Positions 22,844 through 31,907 of a stretch of 64,000 nucleotides of DNA are shown here, one piece after another. The position numbers and the translations under genes were made by a program. Source of the DNA: SSSZ01 sp016790965 (lineage in GTDB: Bacteria; Pseudomonadota; Gammaproteobacteria; Burkholderiales; Rhodocyclaceae); NCBI GenBank assembly GCA_016790965.1, contig JAEUNZ010000001.1, forward strand, positions 31,017 to 95,016, in the 5' to 3' direction. The notes beneath the pieces were generated by a model. The model made no database searches. It saw only the letters and a list, made by a program, of their open reading frames with translations, and was not told the origin of the DNA. Every line of letters starts with the position of its first letter. The first letter of the stretch is position 1.

Positions 22844-24356
22844 GCCGCCGCTTCTCGCTCTTCTTCTCGAACAGCAGGTTGACGTTTCCGCTGGGGAGCT
22901 GTTCTTCCAGCCGCACGGTGAAGCCCCACAGATAGGCCAGATGCTCCAGGACCGATTCGGTCTCCGCCCCCAGGGGGCGGCGATCGTGCAGGAAATGGCG
23001 CAGGGTGAGGGAGCGGTCGCCCCGCAGGTCCACGTTCCAGACCTGGATATTGGGTTCGCTGCTGCCCAGGTTGTACTGTTCTCCCAGGGTGCGGCGCAGG
23101 CTGCGGTAGCCTTGGTCGTCGTGGATGGCGTCGATGTGCAGGTGCTTGCGCGTGTCGTCGTCGAGGATGGCGAAAAAGCGGAATTCCCGCATCAGCCGTG
23201 GCGAGAGGTACTGGGCGACGAAGCTCTCGTCCTTGAAGTTGCTGAGGGCAAAGTTGAAAGTCTCGCGCCAATCGGACCCCGCGATGTCGGGGAACCACTC
23301 CCGGTCCTCTTCGTCCGGGGCCTCGCAGATGCGGCGCAGGTCTTTCCACATGGCGAAGCCCAGGGCGTAGGGGTTGATGCCGGAATACCAGGGGCTGTTG
23401 TAGGGGGGCTGGTAGACGACGTTGGTGTGGGACTGGAGAAATTCGATCATGAAGCCGTCTGACAGCCGCCCCTCGTCGTAGAGGGTGTTGAGCAGGGTGT
23501 AGTGCCAGTAAGTGGCCCAGCCTTCGTTCATCACCTGGGTCTGGCGTTGGGGATAGAAGTACTGGCCGATCTTGCGCACGATGCGCACCACTTCCCGCTG
23601 CCAGGGTTCCAGCAGAGGGGCGTTCTTTTCTACGAAGTACAGCAGGTTTTCCTCGGGCTCCTCGGGGAAGCGGCGCTCCTCTTCCTGCATCTCGACGACT
23701 TCCTGTTTCGGCAGGGTGCGCCAGAGGTCGTTGATCTGGGCCTGAAGATAGGCCTCCCGCTCCTTCTGGCGCAGGGTTTCCTTTTCCAGCGAGAGGCGGG
23801 GCGAGCGCTTGTAACGGTCGACGCCCAGGTTCATGAGGGCATGGCAGGCGTCCACCAGGCGCTCGACGGCTTCCGCGCCGTGGCGTTCCTCGCACTGGGC
23901 AATGTAGTTCTTGGCGAAGACCAGGTAATCGATGATGGCGTCGGCGCTGGTCCACTGGCGGAAGAGGTGATTGCCCTTAAAGAAGGAGTTGTGGCCATAG
24001 GCGGCGTGGGCGATCACCAGGGCCTGCATGGTGAGGGTGTTTTCCTCCATCAGGTAGGCGATGCAGGGGTCTGAATTGATGACAATCTCGTAGGCCAGGC
24101 CCATGTGGCCGCGCTTGTAGCGGTTCTCGGTTTCCAGGAAGTGCTTGCCGAAAGACCAGTGGTGGTAATAGACCGGCATGCCGATGGAAGCGTAGGCGTC
24201 CATCATCTGTTCGGCGGTGATGATTTCGAGCTGATGGCGATAGCAGTCAAGGCCGTAGTTGCGTGCCACGCGGCCGATTTCGGCGTCGTAGCGCTCTATG
24301 GCCTCGATGGTCCAGTCGGAGCCCTCGGCGATGGGGCGGATTTTCTTCTTGCTCAT
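22833..24356 (-). CDS. spoVR: SpoVR family protein
   Basis: 507 residues from the ATG at 24356. Family motifs are YHHWSFGKHFLETENRYKRG, AYGHNSFFKGNHLFRQW and MNEGWATYWHYTLLNTLYDEG, with many His/Glu residues that suggest metal binding. In B. subtilis SpoVR affects spore cortex formation; in Gram-negative bacteria (E. coli YcgB) it is part of the general stress response and coded with the PrkA kinase and YeaH. Here it is the third gene of prkA-yeaH-spoVR. Biochemical role is unknown. Confidence 0.93.
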   Translation of the reverse strand: MSKKKIRPIAEGSDWTIEAIERYDAEIGRVARNYGLDCYRHQLEIITAEQMMDAYASIGMPVYYHHWSFGKHFLETENRYKRGHMGLAYEIVINSDPCIAYLMEENTLTMQALVIAHAAYGHNSFFKGNHLFRQWTSADAIIDYLVFAKNYIAQCEERHGAEAVERLVDACHALMNLGVDRYKRSPRLSLEKETLRQKEREAYLQAQINDLWRTLPKQEVVEMQEEERRFPEEPEENLLYFVEKNAPLLEPWQREVVRIVRKIGQYFYPQRQTQVMNEGWATYWHYTLLNTLYDEGRLSDGFMIEFLQSHTNVVYQPPYNSPWYSGINPYALGFAMWKDLRRICEAPDEEDREWFPDIAGSDWRETFNFALSNFKDESFVAQYLSPRLMREFRFFAILDDDTRKHLHIDAIHDDQGYRSLRRTLGEQYNLGSSEPNIQVWNVDLRGDRSLTLRHFLHDRRPLGAETESVLEHLAYLWGFTVRLEEQLPSGNVNLLFEKKSEKRRREG

Positions 24357-24420
24357 GGTGCTCCCGCCGGGCAAGCCGCCAGGGGCGAGGTGAAGGGGGG
24401 CGGGCGTGAGGGTGCGCCGC

Positions 24421-25689
24421 TCATGCTAGCCTCTTGTGGAATAGTTCCCGGAAGACGGGGTAGATGTCGGTGACCTCGCCGATGCGTTGCAGGGCGAAGC
24501 ACTCCGGGTGGGTCTCCTGCAGCCGCTCGTATTCCAGCCACAGGTTCTGCGGTGCGCCCTCGGTGATTTCGATGTAGGCGAAGTACTGCACGCAGGGCAG
24601 GATGGACTCGCTGAGGATTTGCCGGCACAGGGGAGAGTCGTCGTTCCAGTTATCACCGTCCGAAGCCTGGGCGCCGTAGATGTTCCACAGGTTGGAGCTG
24701 TAGCGCTCGGCGATGATCTGCTGCATGAGCTTCAAGGCGCTGGACACGATGGTGCCGCCGGTTTCCCGGGAATGGAAGAAATTTTCTTCATCCACCTCTT
24801 CCGCCGCTGTGTGGTGGCGGATGAAAACTACCTCGATCTTCTCGTAATTGCGGTTCAGGAAGAGGTAGAGCAGCATGAAGAAGCGCTTGGCCATCTGTTT
24901 CTTCTGCTCGTCCATGGACCCGGACACGTCCATCAGGCAGAACATCACTGCCTGGGTCGAGGGCTGGGGGATGCGGATGCGGTTGCTGAAGCGCAGATCG
25001 AAGGGGTCGATGAAGGGAATGGCCTCGCGGCGCGCCTTGAGGCAGGCGATTTCCCGCTCGATGCGCTCGATGCCCGGGTCGCCCGGCACGTCGCGCTTCA
25101 GGCGGTCGAGTTCCTCCTGCAATTCCCGCAGGCGGGCGGAATAGGGGCCGCCCACCGCCACCCGGCGGCCGGCGGCGCCGCGCATGGTGCGCACCAGATT
25201 GATATTGGTCGGCACCCCCGTCTGGGTATAGCCGGCCCGCACCCGCTTGTATTCATCCACCCGGGCGAGCTGGCGCTTCACCAGATTGGGCAGGGCCAGT
25301 TCGTCGAAGAAGATGTCGAGAAATTCGTCCCGGGTGAGGGTGAAGACGAAATCGTCCTGGCCCTCCCCTTCATTGCTGGCCCGGCCTTTGCCCTGGCCGC
25401 TGCCGCCTCCCAGCGGTCGCTCGACCTGATCACCGGTATTGAAGCGGTCGTTGCCGGGATGGACCATGTCCCGCTTGCCCCCCCGGCCATGGCGGAAATG
25501 GGGTTCTGAGATGTCTTTGCCGGGGATGCCGATCTTCTCGCCGTTATCCAGGTCGCGGATGCCCCGCCTGGCGATGGCGTCGGCCACCGATTTGCGAATC
25601 TGTCCCTTGAAGCGCTGGATGAACCGGCTCCGATTGATCGAACTCTTGTTCTTGCTGTCCTGCCGCCGATCGACGATGCGTACCGTCAT
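24421..25689 (-). CDS. yeaH: YeaH/YhbH family protein (DUF444)
   Basis: 422 residues. Characteristic start TVRIVDRRQDSKNKSSINRS, then a Gly-rich linker (RPLGGGSGQGKGRAS) and a von Willebrand A-like domain from about residue 235 with the MIDAS-like FCLMDVSGSMDEQKKQMAKR and later FHSRETGGTIVSSALK. The family works with the PrkA kinase in stationary-phase and nitrogen-stress responses. Operon: prkA ends 51 bases upstream, spoVR follows. The ATG at 25689 is chosen because the family start (MTVRIVDRR) falls there. Confidence 0.93.
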   Translation of the reverse strand: MTVRIVDRRQDSKNKSSINRSRFIQRFKGQIRKSVADAIARRGIRDLDNGEKIGIPGKDISEPHFRHGRGGKRDMVHPGNDRFNTGDQVERPLGGGSGQGKGRASNEGEGQDDFVFTLTRDEFLDIFFDELALPNLVKRQLARVDEYKRVRAGYTQTGVPTNINLVRTMRGAAGRRVAVGGPYSARLRELQEELDRLKRDVPGDPGIERIEREIACLKARREAIPFIDPFDLRFSNRIRIPQPSTQAVMFCLMDVSGSMDEQKKQMAKRFFMLLYLFLNRNYEKIEVVFIRHHTAAEEVDEENFFHSRETGGTIVSSALKLMQQIIAERYSSNLWNIYGAQASDGDNWNDDSPLCRQILSESILPCVQYFAYIEITEGAPQNLWLEYERLQETHPECFALQRIGEVTDIYPVFRELFHKRLA

Positions 25690-25740
25690 TGAGGACTCCC
25701 TGTGTCGGGCGCGAGGCACAGGCCACGCGCTCCCGGCCCA

Positions 25741-27663
25741 TCACGAAGACTTGCGTACCCGCAGATACCACTCGCACAGCAGGCGCACCTGTTTTTCGGT
25801 ATAGCCCTTGGTGATCATGCGATTGACGAAATCCTGGTGCTTCTTCTGCTCGTCGGCGCTGGCCTTGGTGTTGAAGGAGATGACCGGCAGCAACTCCTCG
25901 GTGTTGGAAAACATCTTCTTTTCGATCACCGCCCGCAGCTTCTCGTAGCTGGTCCAGGACGGATTCTTGCCGTCGTGCTTGGCCCGGGCGCGCAGGACGA
26001 AATTGACCACCTCGTTGCGGAAGTCCTTGGGATTGCTGATGCCGGCCGGCTTCTCGATTTTCTCCAACTCGTCGTTCAGGGCCCCCCGGTCGAGGATTTC
26101 GCCGGTGTTCGGGTCGCGGAATTCCTGGTCTTGAATCCAGAAGTCGGCGTAGGTGACGTAGCGGTCGAAGATGTTCTGGCCGTATTCGGAATAACTTTCC
26201 AGGTAGGCGGTCTGGATTTCCTTGCCGATGAACTCGGCGTAGCGTGGGGAGAGGTATTCCTTGAGGAAGCGCAGATAGCGTTCCTCAATCTCGGGCGGGT
26301 ACTGTTCCTGTTCGATCTGCTGCTCCAGGACGTACATCAGGTGTACCGGATTGGCCGCCACCTCCCGGTGGTCGAAGTTGAAGACCTTGGAGAGAATCTT
26401 GAAGGCGAAGCGGGTGGACAGCCCGGTCATGCCCTCGTCCACCCCGGCGTAGTCGCGGTACTCCTGGTAGCTCTTGGCCTTGGGGTCGGTGTCCTTGAGA
26501 TTTTCGCCGTCGTAGACCCGCATTTTGCTGTAGATGGAAGAGTTCTCCGGCTCCTTGAGGCGCGACAGGGCGGCGAACTGGGCCATCATGCGTAGAGTGT
26601 CCGGCGCGCAGGGGGCCTGGGAAAGCGACGAATTGACCAGCAGCTTTTCGTAGATGTGGATCTCGTCCGACACCCGCAGGCAGTACGGAACCTTGACGAT
26701 ATAAATGCGGTCGAGGAAAGCCTCGTTGTTGCGGTTGTTCTTGAAAGCCTGCCATTCCGCCTCGTTGGAGTGGGCCAGCACGAGCCCGTCGAAGGGGATG
26801 GCGCCGAAGCCCTCGGTGCCCTTGTAGTTCTGCTCCTGGGTGGCGGTGAGCAGGGGGTGCAGTACCTTGATGGGCGCCTTGAACATCTCGACGAATTCCA
26901 GGATGCCCCGGTTGGCGAGGCACAGGCCGCCGGAGTAGGAATAGGCGTCCGGGTCGTTCTGGGAATAGGTTTCCAGCTTCCTGATGTCGATCTTGCCCAC
27001 CAGGCTGGAAATGTCCTGGTTGTTCTCGTCGCCCGGTTCGGTCTTGGAGACGGCGATCTGGGACAGCACCGAGGGGCGAATCTTCACCACCCGGAACTTG
27101 GTGATGTCGCCGCCGAATTCCTGCAGGCGCTTCACCGCCCAGGGGCTCATGATGGTGCCCAGGTAGCGGCGGGGGATGCCGTAATCCTCTTCCAGGATGG
27201 GGCCATCCTCATTGACGTTGAACAGGCCCAGGGGCGATTCATGCACCGGCGAACCCTTGATGGCGTAGAAGGGCACCTTCTCGATGAGGGCCTTCAGCCG
27301 CTCTGCGAGTGAGGACTTACCCCCGCCGACCGGCCCAAGAAGGTAAAGAATCTGCTTCTTCTCCTCCAGGCCCTGGGCGGCGTGACGGAAGTAGGAAACG
27401 ATGTTCTCGATCACCTCCTCCATGCCGTAAAACTCGCGGAAGGCGGGATAGAGCTTCATCATCTTGTTGGCGAAGATGCGCGAGAGCCGAGGTTCCAGCC
27501 GTGTATCGAGAAGTTCCGGCTCGCCAATGGCGATGAGCATGCGCTCGGCGACGCTGGCGTAGGCAGTGGGGTCGGTCTTGCACAGGTCGAGGTATTCCTG
27601 GACCGACATTTCTTCCTCTTGCGCGGCTTCGTAGCGGCTCTGGTAGCGGGCGAAGATCGACAT
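25741..27663 (-). CDS. prkA: PrkA family serine protein kinase (YeaG)
   Basis: 640 residues, starting MSIFARYQSRYEAAQEEEMS as in YeaG proteins, with GGACTC, a modest ribosome binding site, upstream. An AAA+ type domain with Walker A LLGPVGGGKSSLAERLK (about residues 108-116) occupies the middle; the C-terminal third is the PrkA kinase-like domain. PrkA/YeaG acts in stress adaptation and, in B. subtilis, sporulation. First gene of the prkA-yeaH-spoVR operon. Confidence 0.94.
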   Translation of the reverse strand: MSIFARYQSRYEAAQEEEMSVQEYLDLCKTDPTAYASVAERMLIAIGEPELLDTRLEPRLSRIFANKMMKLYPAFREFYGMEEVIENIVSYFRHAAQGLEEKKQILYLLGPVGGGKSSLAERLKALIEKVPFYAIKGSPVHESPLGLFNVNEDGPILEEDYGIPRRYLGTIMSPWAVKRLQEFGGDITKFRVVKIRPSVLSQIAVSKTEPGDENNQDISSLVGKIDIRKLETYSQNDPDAYSYSGGLCLANRGILEFVEMFKAPIKVLHPLLTATQEQNYKGTEGFGAIPFDGLVLAHSNEAEWQAFKNNRNNEAFLDRIYIVKVPYCLRVSDEIHIYEKLLVNSSLSQAPCAPDTLRMMAQFAALSRLKEPENSSIYSKMRVYDGENLKDTDPKAKSYQEYRDYAGVDEGMTGLSTRFAFKILSKVFNFDHREVAANPVHLMYVLEQQIEQEQYPPEIEERYLRFLKEYLSPRYAEFIGKEIQTAYLESYSEYGQNIFDRYVTYADFWIQDQEFRDPNTGEILDRGALNDELEKIEKPAGISNPKDFRNEVVNFVLRARAKHDGKNPSWTSYEKLRAVIEKKMFSNTEELLPVISFNTKASADEQKKHQDFVNRMITKGYTEKQVRLLCEWYLRVRKSS

Positions 27664-27734
27664 GCTGGACTCCTTCCTGGTTGTACCGCCGGCATCCTGC
27701 CGTGTGCGGGTTTGAATCCACATTCGTACAACGG

Positions 27735-27756
27735 TTCAACCGGAAACCCGGTTGAA
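27735..27756 (-). terminator. hairpin between arginase/OAT gene and prkA
   Basis: TTCAACCGG (27735-27743) and CCGGTTGAA (27748-27756) form a perfect 9-bp stem with a 4-base loop, 16 bases beyond the stop of the fusion gene on the minus strand. No long U-run follows. It is most likely the transcript end of the upstream gene, ahead of the prkA promoter. Confidence 0.55.
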
Positions 27757-27771
27757 GCGGGCGGTTTCACT

Positions 27772-29853
27772 CTACGCCGCCTGCGGTTGCCTCCCGGCCA
27801 AATCCTTCACGGTCTCGGCCAGACGGTCAAGCCCCCAGTCCAGTTCGCCACGGCGGAGGGTGAGCGGTGGCGCCAGGCGCAATACCGTGCCATGGGTGTC
27901 CTTGCTCAGGACGCCGTGTTCCAGGAGGCCCAGGGCCAGACGGCGTGCGTCGAGCCGCTGGGCATCGAGCTCGATGCCGGCGAACAGTCCTCTGCCTCGC
28001 ACCGCCACGATGGCGGAACACTCCGCGGCCAGGGCGTTCAGGCGCTCCATCAGAATTTCGCCCAGAGCGGCGGAACGGGCGACCAGATCCTCGTCCTCCA
28101 GCACATCCAGGGCGGCCAGGGCTACGGCGGCGGCCAGCGGGTTGCCGCCGAAGGTCGAGCCGTGGTCGCCGGGTCGGAAGACGCCCATCACCGCCTCGTC
28201 GGCCAGAAAGGCGGAGACCGGCAGCAGGCCGCCGCCCAGGGCCTTGCCCAGGATGAGGCCGTCCGGCCGCACGCCATCGTGCTGGCAGGCCAGCAAGCGG
28301 CCGGTGCGTCCCAGGCCGGTCTGCACCTCGTCGGCGATGAGCAATACCTCGTGGCGGCGGCAGAGCGCCGCGCAGGCGGCCAGATAGCCCGGGGGCGGAA
28401 CGACGATGCCGCCCTCGCCCTGGATGGGCTCCACCAGGAAGGCTGCCGTATGGGGCGTGATGGCAGCGGCCAGGGCCGCCGGATCGCCGTAGGGGATGCG
28501 CTTCATCCCGGGAGAGAAGGGGCCGAAGCCGCGGCGGTACTGGGGTTCGGACGACAGGCCCACCGCGGCCAGGGTGCGGCCGTGGAAATTGCCCTCGCAG
28601 GCGATGATTTCGGCCCTGTCCGGTGGGACGCCCTTCACTTCGTAGGCCCACTTGCGGGCGGCCTTGAGGGCCGTTTCCACCGCTTCGACGCCTGTGTTCA
28701 TGGGCAGGGCGCGCTCATAGCCGGTGAGCAGGGTGAGGCGGCGCAGGAAGCGCGGCAGGCGGTCGTTGAAATAGGCTCGGGAGGTAACCGCCAGACGGCC
28801 GGCCTGCTCAGTCAGGGCGGCCAGCAGGCGGGGGTGGGCGTGGCCGAAGCTGGTGGCGGAATAGGCGGACATGAAATCGAGGTAGCGCCGCCCCTCCACG
28901 TCTTCCAGCCAGGCACCCTGGCCCCGGGCCAGGACCACCGGCAGGGGGGCGTAATTGCGGGCGCCGAAGCCCTCCTCCCAGCGCCGCAGCGTGGCAGCAT
29001 CGGGGCGGGACACCGCCTCCGCCAGGGCCAGAATGAAGCGGGCCGTGGCACCCTGGGGGTCCAGGGCCGGGTCGAACTCCACGATCTCCAGGCCGACGCA
29101 ACTGCGCTCCCGCAGCACGCCGGCCAGGCCGGCCAGCAATTCTTCGGCCGTGATCCCGTGGGGGACCGGCGTCGCAACGCCCGGAGCGGCGCCGGGGTCC
29201 ACGGCATCCACGTCCAGGCTGATGCCCCAGGGGCCGGGGCCCAGTTCGTGGCGCGCTGCGGCGAAGACGGAGGTAAAGCCTCGCTCCCGCACCTCGGCCA
29301 TGCAATGGATACGCACGCCCAGGCGGGTGAGCCGCTCCATCTCGGCCGATTCAAAGCTGCGGGCACCGATGACCACCACGCGGGACGGGTCCAGGAGGGG
29401 GCCGGGAATCGTGGCGAGAGGCGCTTCGCCTTCACCCAGCAAGGCGGCGAGGGGCATGCCGTGGGCGTTGCCGCTGGGGCTGCTGGCGGGGGTGTGGGCG
29501 TCGAGGTGGGCGTCGATCCAGATCAGGCCGGGGGCGGTGCCCAGGGCACGGCCGACGCCCTTCCAGGTGGCGGCGGCGAGGGAATGGTCGCCCCCCAGAA
29601 CCAGGGGGCGGTCGGCCCGGGAGACGACCTCGGCGCATCGGCTGGCGAGGCGCTCCAGAATGGCGGCCAGGTCGTCCTGCCCTGCCAGCGCCAGGGCCTG
29701 CCACTCGGCTCCCAGGCCGTTGGCCCGCAGCCGTGCGACGAGACCGGCCCGGCCCAGGGGCGAGTCATCGGCAAGATGGGGATGGGGACCGCCGAGAAAA
29801 CTTCCGACCGCGATGCACTGCACCGTCGGGTTCAGGGAGATCAGTTTGCGCAT
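27772..29853 (-). CDS. bifunctional arginase-ornithine aminotransferase fusion
   Basis: 693 residues. Residues 1-285 are an arginase/ureohydrolase: LVLGGDHSLAAATWKG, WIDAHLDAHTPASS and ISLDVDAVDPG supply the Mn2+ ligands. Residues about 295-693 are a class III aminotransferase of the ornithine delta-aminotransferase type: PLPVVLARGQGAWLEDVEG, NTGVEAVETALKAARKWAYE, LIADEVQTGLGRTG and LILGKALGGGLLPVSAF, where Lys binds PLP. The predicted flow is arginine to ornithine plus urea, then to glutamate semialdehyde. No stop or frameshift lies between the two halves. A GAGGAGG ribosome binding site precedes the ATG. Confidence 0.93.
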   Translation of the reverse strand: MRKLISLNPTVQCIAVGSFLGGPHPHLADDSPLGRAGLVARLRANGLGAEWQALALAGQDDLAAILERLASRCAEVVSRADRPLVLGGDHSLAAATWKGVGRALGTAPGLIWIDAHLDAHTPASSPSGNAHGMPLAALLGEGEAPLATIPGPLLDPSRVVVIGARSFESAEMERLTRLGVRIHCMAEVRERGFTSVFAAARHELGPGPWGISLDVDAVDPGAAPGVATPVPHGITAEELLAGLAGVLRERSCVGLEIVEFDPALDPQGATARFILALAEAVSRPDAATLRRWEEGFGARNYAPLPVVLARGQGAWLEDVEGRRYLDFMSAYSATSFGHAHPRLLAALTEQAGRLAVTSRAYFNDRLPRFLRRLTLLTGYERALPMNTGVEAVETALKAARKWAYEVKGVPPDRAEIIACEGNFHGRTLAAVGLSSEPQYRRGFGPFSPGMKRIPYGDPAALAAAITPHTAAFLVEPIQGEGGIVVPPPGYLAACAALCRRHEVLLIADEVQTGLGRTGRLLACQHDGVRPDGLILGKALGGGLLPVSAFLADEAVMGVFRPGDHGSTFGGNPLAAAVALAALDVLEDEDLVARSAALGEILMERLNALAAECSAIVAVRGRGLFAGIELDAQRLDARRLALGLLEHGVLSKDTHGTVLRLAPPLTLRRGELDWGLDRLAETVKDLAGRQPQAA

Positions 29854-29987
29854 GGGGCGCCTCCTCTCCAGGCCTGGGGGTCTCTACCAGCTTAGACGAG
29901 AGTCGCCGGGGCCGGTTCGGAAGCTTTGCCGGACGGTCGAAATCCGCCCCCGGATGGCGTGCGGTGATCGGGGGGCCGGCCTCTGGC

Positions 29988-31469
29988 TTACCCCAGCGCT
30001 GTCGCAACCGCCCGAAAACTCTCCAGCCCGGCTTCCAGATTTTCGATGATTTCACCGGCCAGTTCATCCGGCTCGGGCAGGTTATCCAGATCGGCCAGGC
30101 TCTTGTCCTTCAACCAGAAAATATCGAGGCTGGTCTTGTCGCGGGCGACGATCTGCTCATGGCTGAACTTGCGCCAGCGGCCTTCCGGATTGGCTGTCTC
30201 GTGCCAGGTTTCGGCGCGCTCGTAGCGGTTCAACGGGTTGTAGCAGGCGACGAAATCCTGCAAGTCCTCGAAGCGCAGCGGCTTCTTTTTCAGCGTATGG
30301 TGGATGTTGGTGCGATAGTCATAGACCCACACCTCCCACGTCCACGCCTCCTTGCGCGCCGGCTGGTTATCGAAGAACAGCACGTTCGCCTTGACGCCGT
30401 TGGCGTAGAAGATCCCCGTCGGCAGGCGCAGGATGGTGTGCAGATCGGTCGTCTCCAGCAACTTGCGGCGCACCGTCTCGCCCGCACCGCCCTCGAACAG
30501 CACGTTGTCCGGCACCACCACGGCGGCGCGCCCCGTCGTCTTCAGCAGGCTGCGGATATGCTGCACGAAATTGAGCTGCTTGTTCGAGGTCGTCGCCCAG
30601 AAATCCTGGCGGTTGTAGGTCAGGTCATCACGATCCAGCTCGCCGTCCTCATTGGTGAACACCATGCTGCTCTTCTTGCCGAAGGGCGGGTTGGCCAGCA
30701 CGTAGTCAAAGCTTTCCTGCGGCGGGGCGATCAGCGCGTCGTTCGGCGAAATCGGACTGTCCCCGTCGATCTCACCAATGTTGTGCAGGAACATGTTCAT
30801 CAAGGCCAGCCGCCGCGTACCGGCGACGATCTCGTTGCCAAAAAAGGTATCGTGCTTGAGGAAAGCCCGCTGCTCGCGGTCCATGCCGGGGTAGGTGTCG
30901 ACCAGGAAATCGTAGGCGGCGAGGAAAAAGCCGCCGGTGCCGCAGGCCGGATCGGCAATCGTCTTTCCCGGCAGCGGCCGCACGCACTCCACCATCGCCC
31001 GGATCAGCGGGCGCGGCGTGAAATACTGCCCTGCTCCCGACTTCGTATCCTCGGCGTTACGCTCCAACAAGCCCTCGTAGATGTCGCCCTTGACGTCCGC
31101 CCCCAGCGTCACCCAACTGGTTTCGTCGACCATGTCGATCAACCGTGACAGCTTGGCCGGGTCCTGGATCTTGTTCTGCGCCTTGGTGAAAATCTGCCCG
31201 AGCAGCCCCGGCTTGTTGCCCAGCTCCCGCAGCACCGTCACGTAATGCACTTCCAGCGCCGCCCCGCGCACAGACTTCAGGCTCGCCCAGCCGAGGTTTT
31301 CGGGAATCCCGATCTTGCGGCTGTACGGCGGCCGACCGTACTCGTCGGCCATTTTCAGGAAAATCAGGTAAGTCAGCTGCTCCAGGTAGTCGCCATAGCC
31401 GACGCCGTCATCGCGCAGCGTGGTACAAAAGCTCCAGACACGGGAGACGATGGATGCGGTTGCGTTCAT
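29988..31469 (-). CDS. hsdM: type I restriction-modification system methyltransferase subunit
   Basis: 493 residues. N-terminal HsdM helical domain (LRDDGVGYGDYLEQLTYLIF), SAM-binding motif DPACGTGGFF at 173-182 and catalytic NPPFGK at 260-265, marking an N6-adenine methylase. GQYFTPRPLIRAMV is the usual HsdM signature before the SAM motif. It forms M2S with HsdS and methylates the host recognition site. It is the last gene of the cluster and is separated from the others by 438 bases with its own palindromes, so it is probably expressed separately. Confidence 0.95.
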   Translation of the reverse strand: MNATASIVSRVWSFCTTLRDDGVGYGDYLEQLTYLIFLKMADEYGRPPYSRKIGIPENLGWASLKSVRGAALEVHYVTVLRELGNKPGLLGQIFTKAQNKIQDPAKLSRLIDMVDETSWVTLGADVKGDIYEGLLERNAEDTKSGAGQYFTPRPLIRAMVECVRPLPGKTIADPACGTGGFFLAAYDFLVDTYPGMDREQRAFLKHDTFFGNEIVAGTRRLALMNMFLHNIGEIDGDSPISPNDALIAPPQESFDYVLANPPFGKKSSMVFTNEDGELDRDDLTYNRQDFWATTSNKQLNFVQHIRSLLKTTGRAAVVVPDNVLFEGGAGETVRRKLLETTDLHTILRLPTGIFYANGVKANVLFFDNQPARKEAWTWEVWVYDYRTNIHHTLKKKPLRFEDLQDFVACYNPLNRYERAETWHETANPEGRWRKFSHEQIVARDKTSLDIFWLKDKSLADLDNLPEPDELAGEIIENLEAGLESFRAVATALG

Positions 31470-31504
31470 GTTGATGAATCTTTCAAATAAATTCGGTGCG
31501 GGAG

Positions 31505-31534
31505 CCCCGGTGGTTTGGCGTCAAACCACCGGGG
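31505..31534. promoter_or_regulatory. 13-bp perfect hairpin ahead of hsdM
   Basis: CCCCGGTGGTTTG (31505-31517) pairs perfectly with CAAACCACCGGGG (31522-31534) across GCGT. It lies 36 bases upstream of the hsdM start on the minus strand. Two further CTCCGGTG copies follow at about 31558-31585 within a direct repeat (AGCTCCGGTGGTATAC, AGCTCCGGTGATATGA), so it may be an operator array or an mRNA structure controlling methylase level. Confidence 0.55.
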
Positions 31535-31602
31535 TTAAACGAGCCTAGGTGCTTAGCTCCGGTGGTATACGGGTCAGCTCCGGTGATATGACGTTGGCTA
31601 AA

Positions 31603-31730
31603 GCGCATAAATTTATGCGCCTTGGCGTATAGGCGGCGTATAGAATTCTTTATTCTTCAAATAAAACTTTGTTTATTAGACATTTTTTTGTTGCACCAAA
31701 CTGGTCGTTATTTATGCGCCGAGGCGCATA
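31603..31730. promoter_or_regulatory. palindromic TATGCGCC sites in the hsdM upstream region
   Basis: GCGCATAAATTTATGCGC (31603-31620) is a perfect 18-bp palindrome. It overlaps TATGCGCC-TT-GGCGTATA (31614-31631), and a perfect TATGCGCC-GA-GGCGCATA lies at 31713-31730. They lie in an AT-rich 438-base gap that holds no gene and should contain the hsdM promoter. Spaced palindromes of the same motif suggest a dimeric repressor or controller protein. Confidence 0.6.
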
Positions 31731-31907
31731 GCGTCCGGTTTGCGGCTTCGCTAGGCTTTCAGATTGAAGTCATCGTTACCATGCATCGTCAGCCGTGAAT
31801 CAAGAAATTCAGCGCACACGGAAAATGCACAACAATTGGATTTATTGGACTTTTCCGCCACATAACTTCTCCACCCAGCGCTGGTGAATCAAAACAGGAT
31901 CAAGAAA

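Noticed and set aside
27382..29895. 837-codon plus-strand frame opposite the arginase-OAT gene
   Set aside because: Gly/Gln/His-rich antisense translation without motifs; the minus-strand fusion has complete catalytic motifs.
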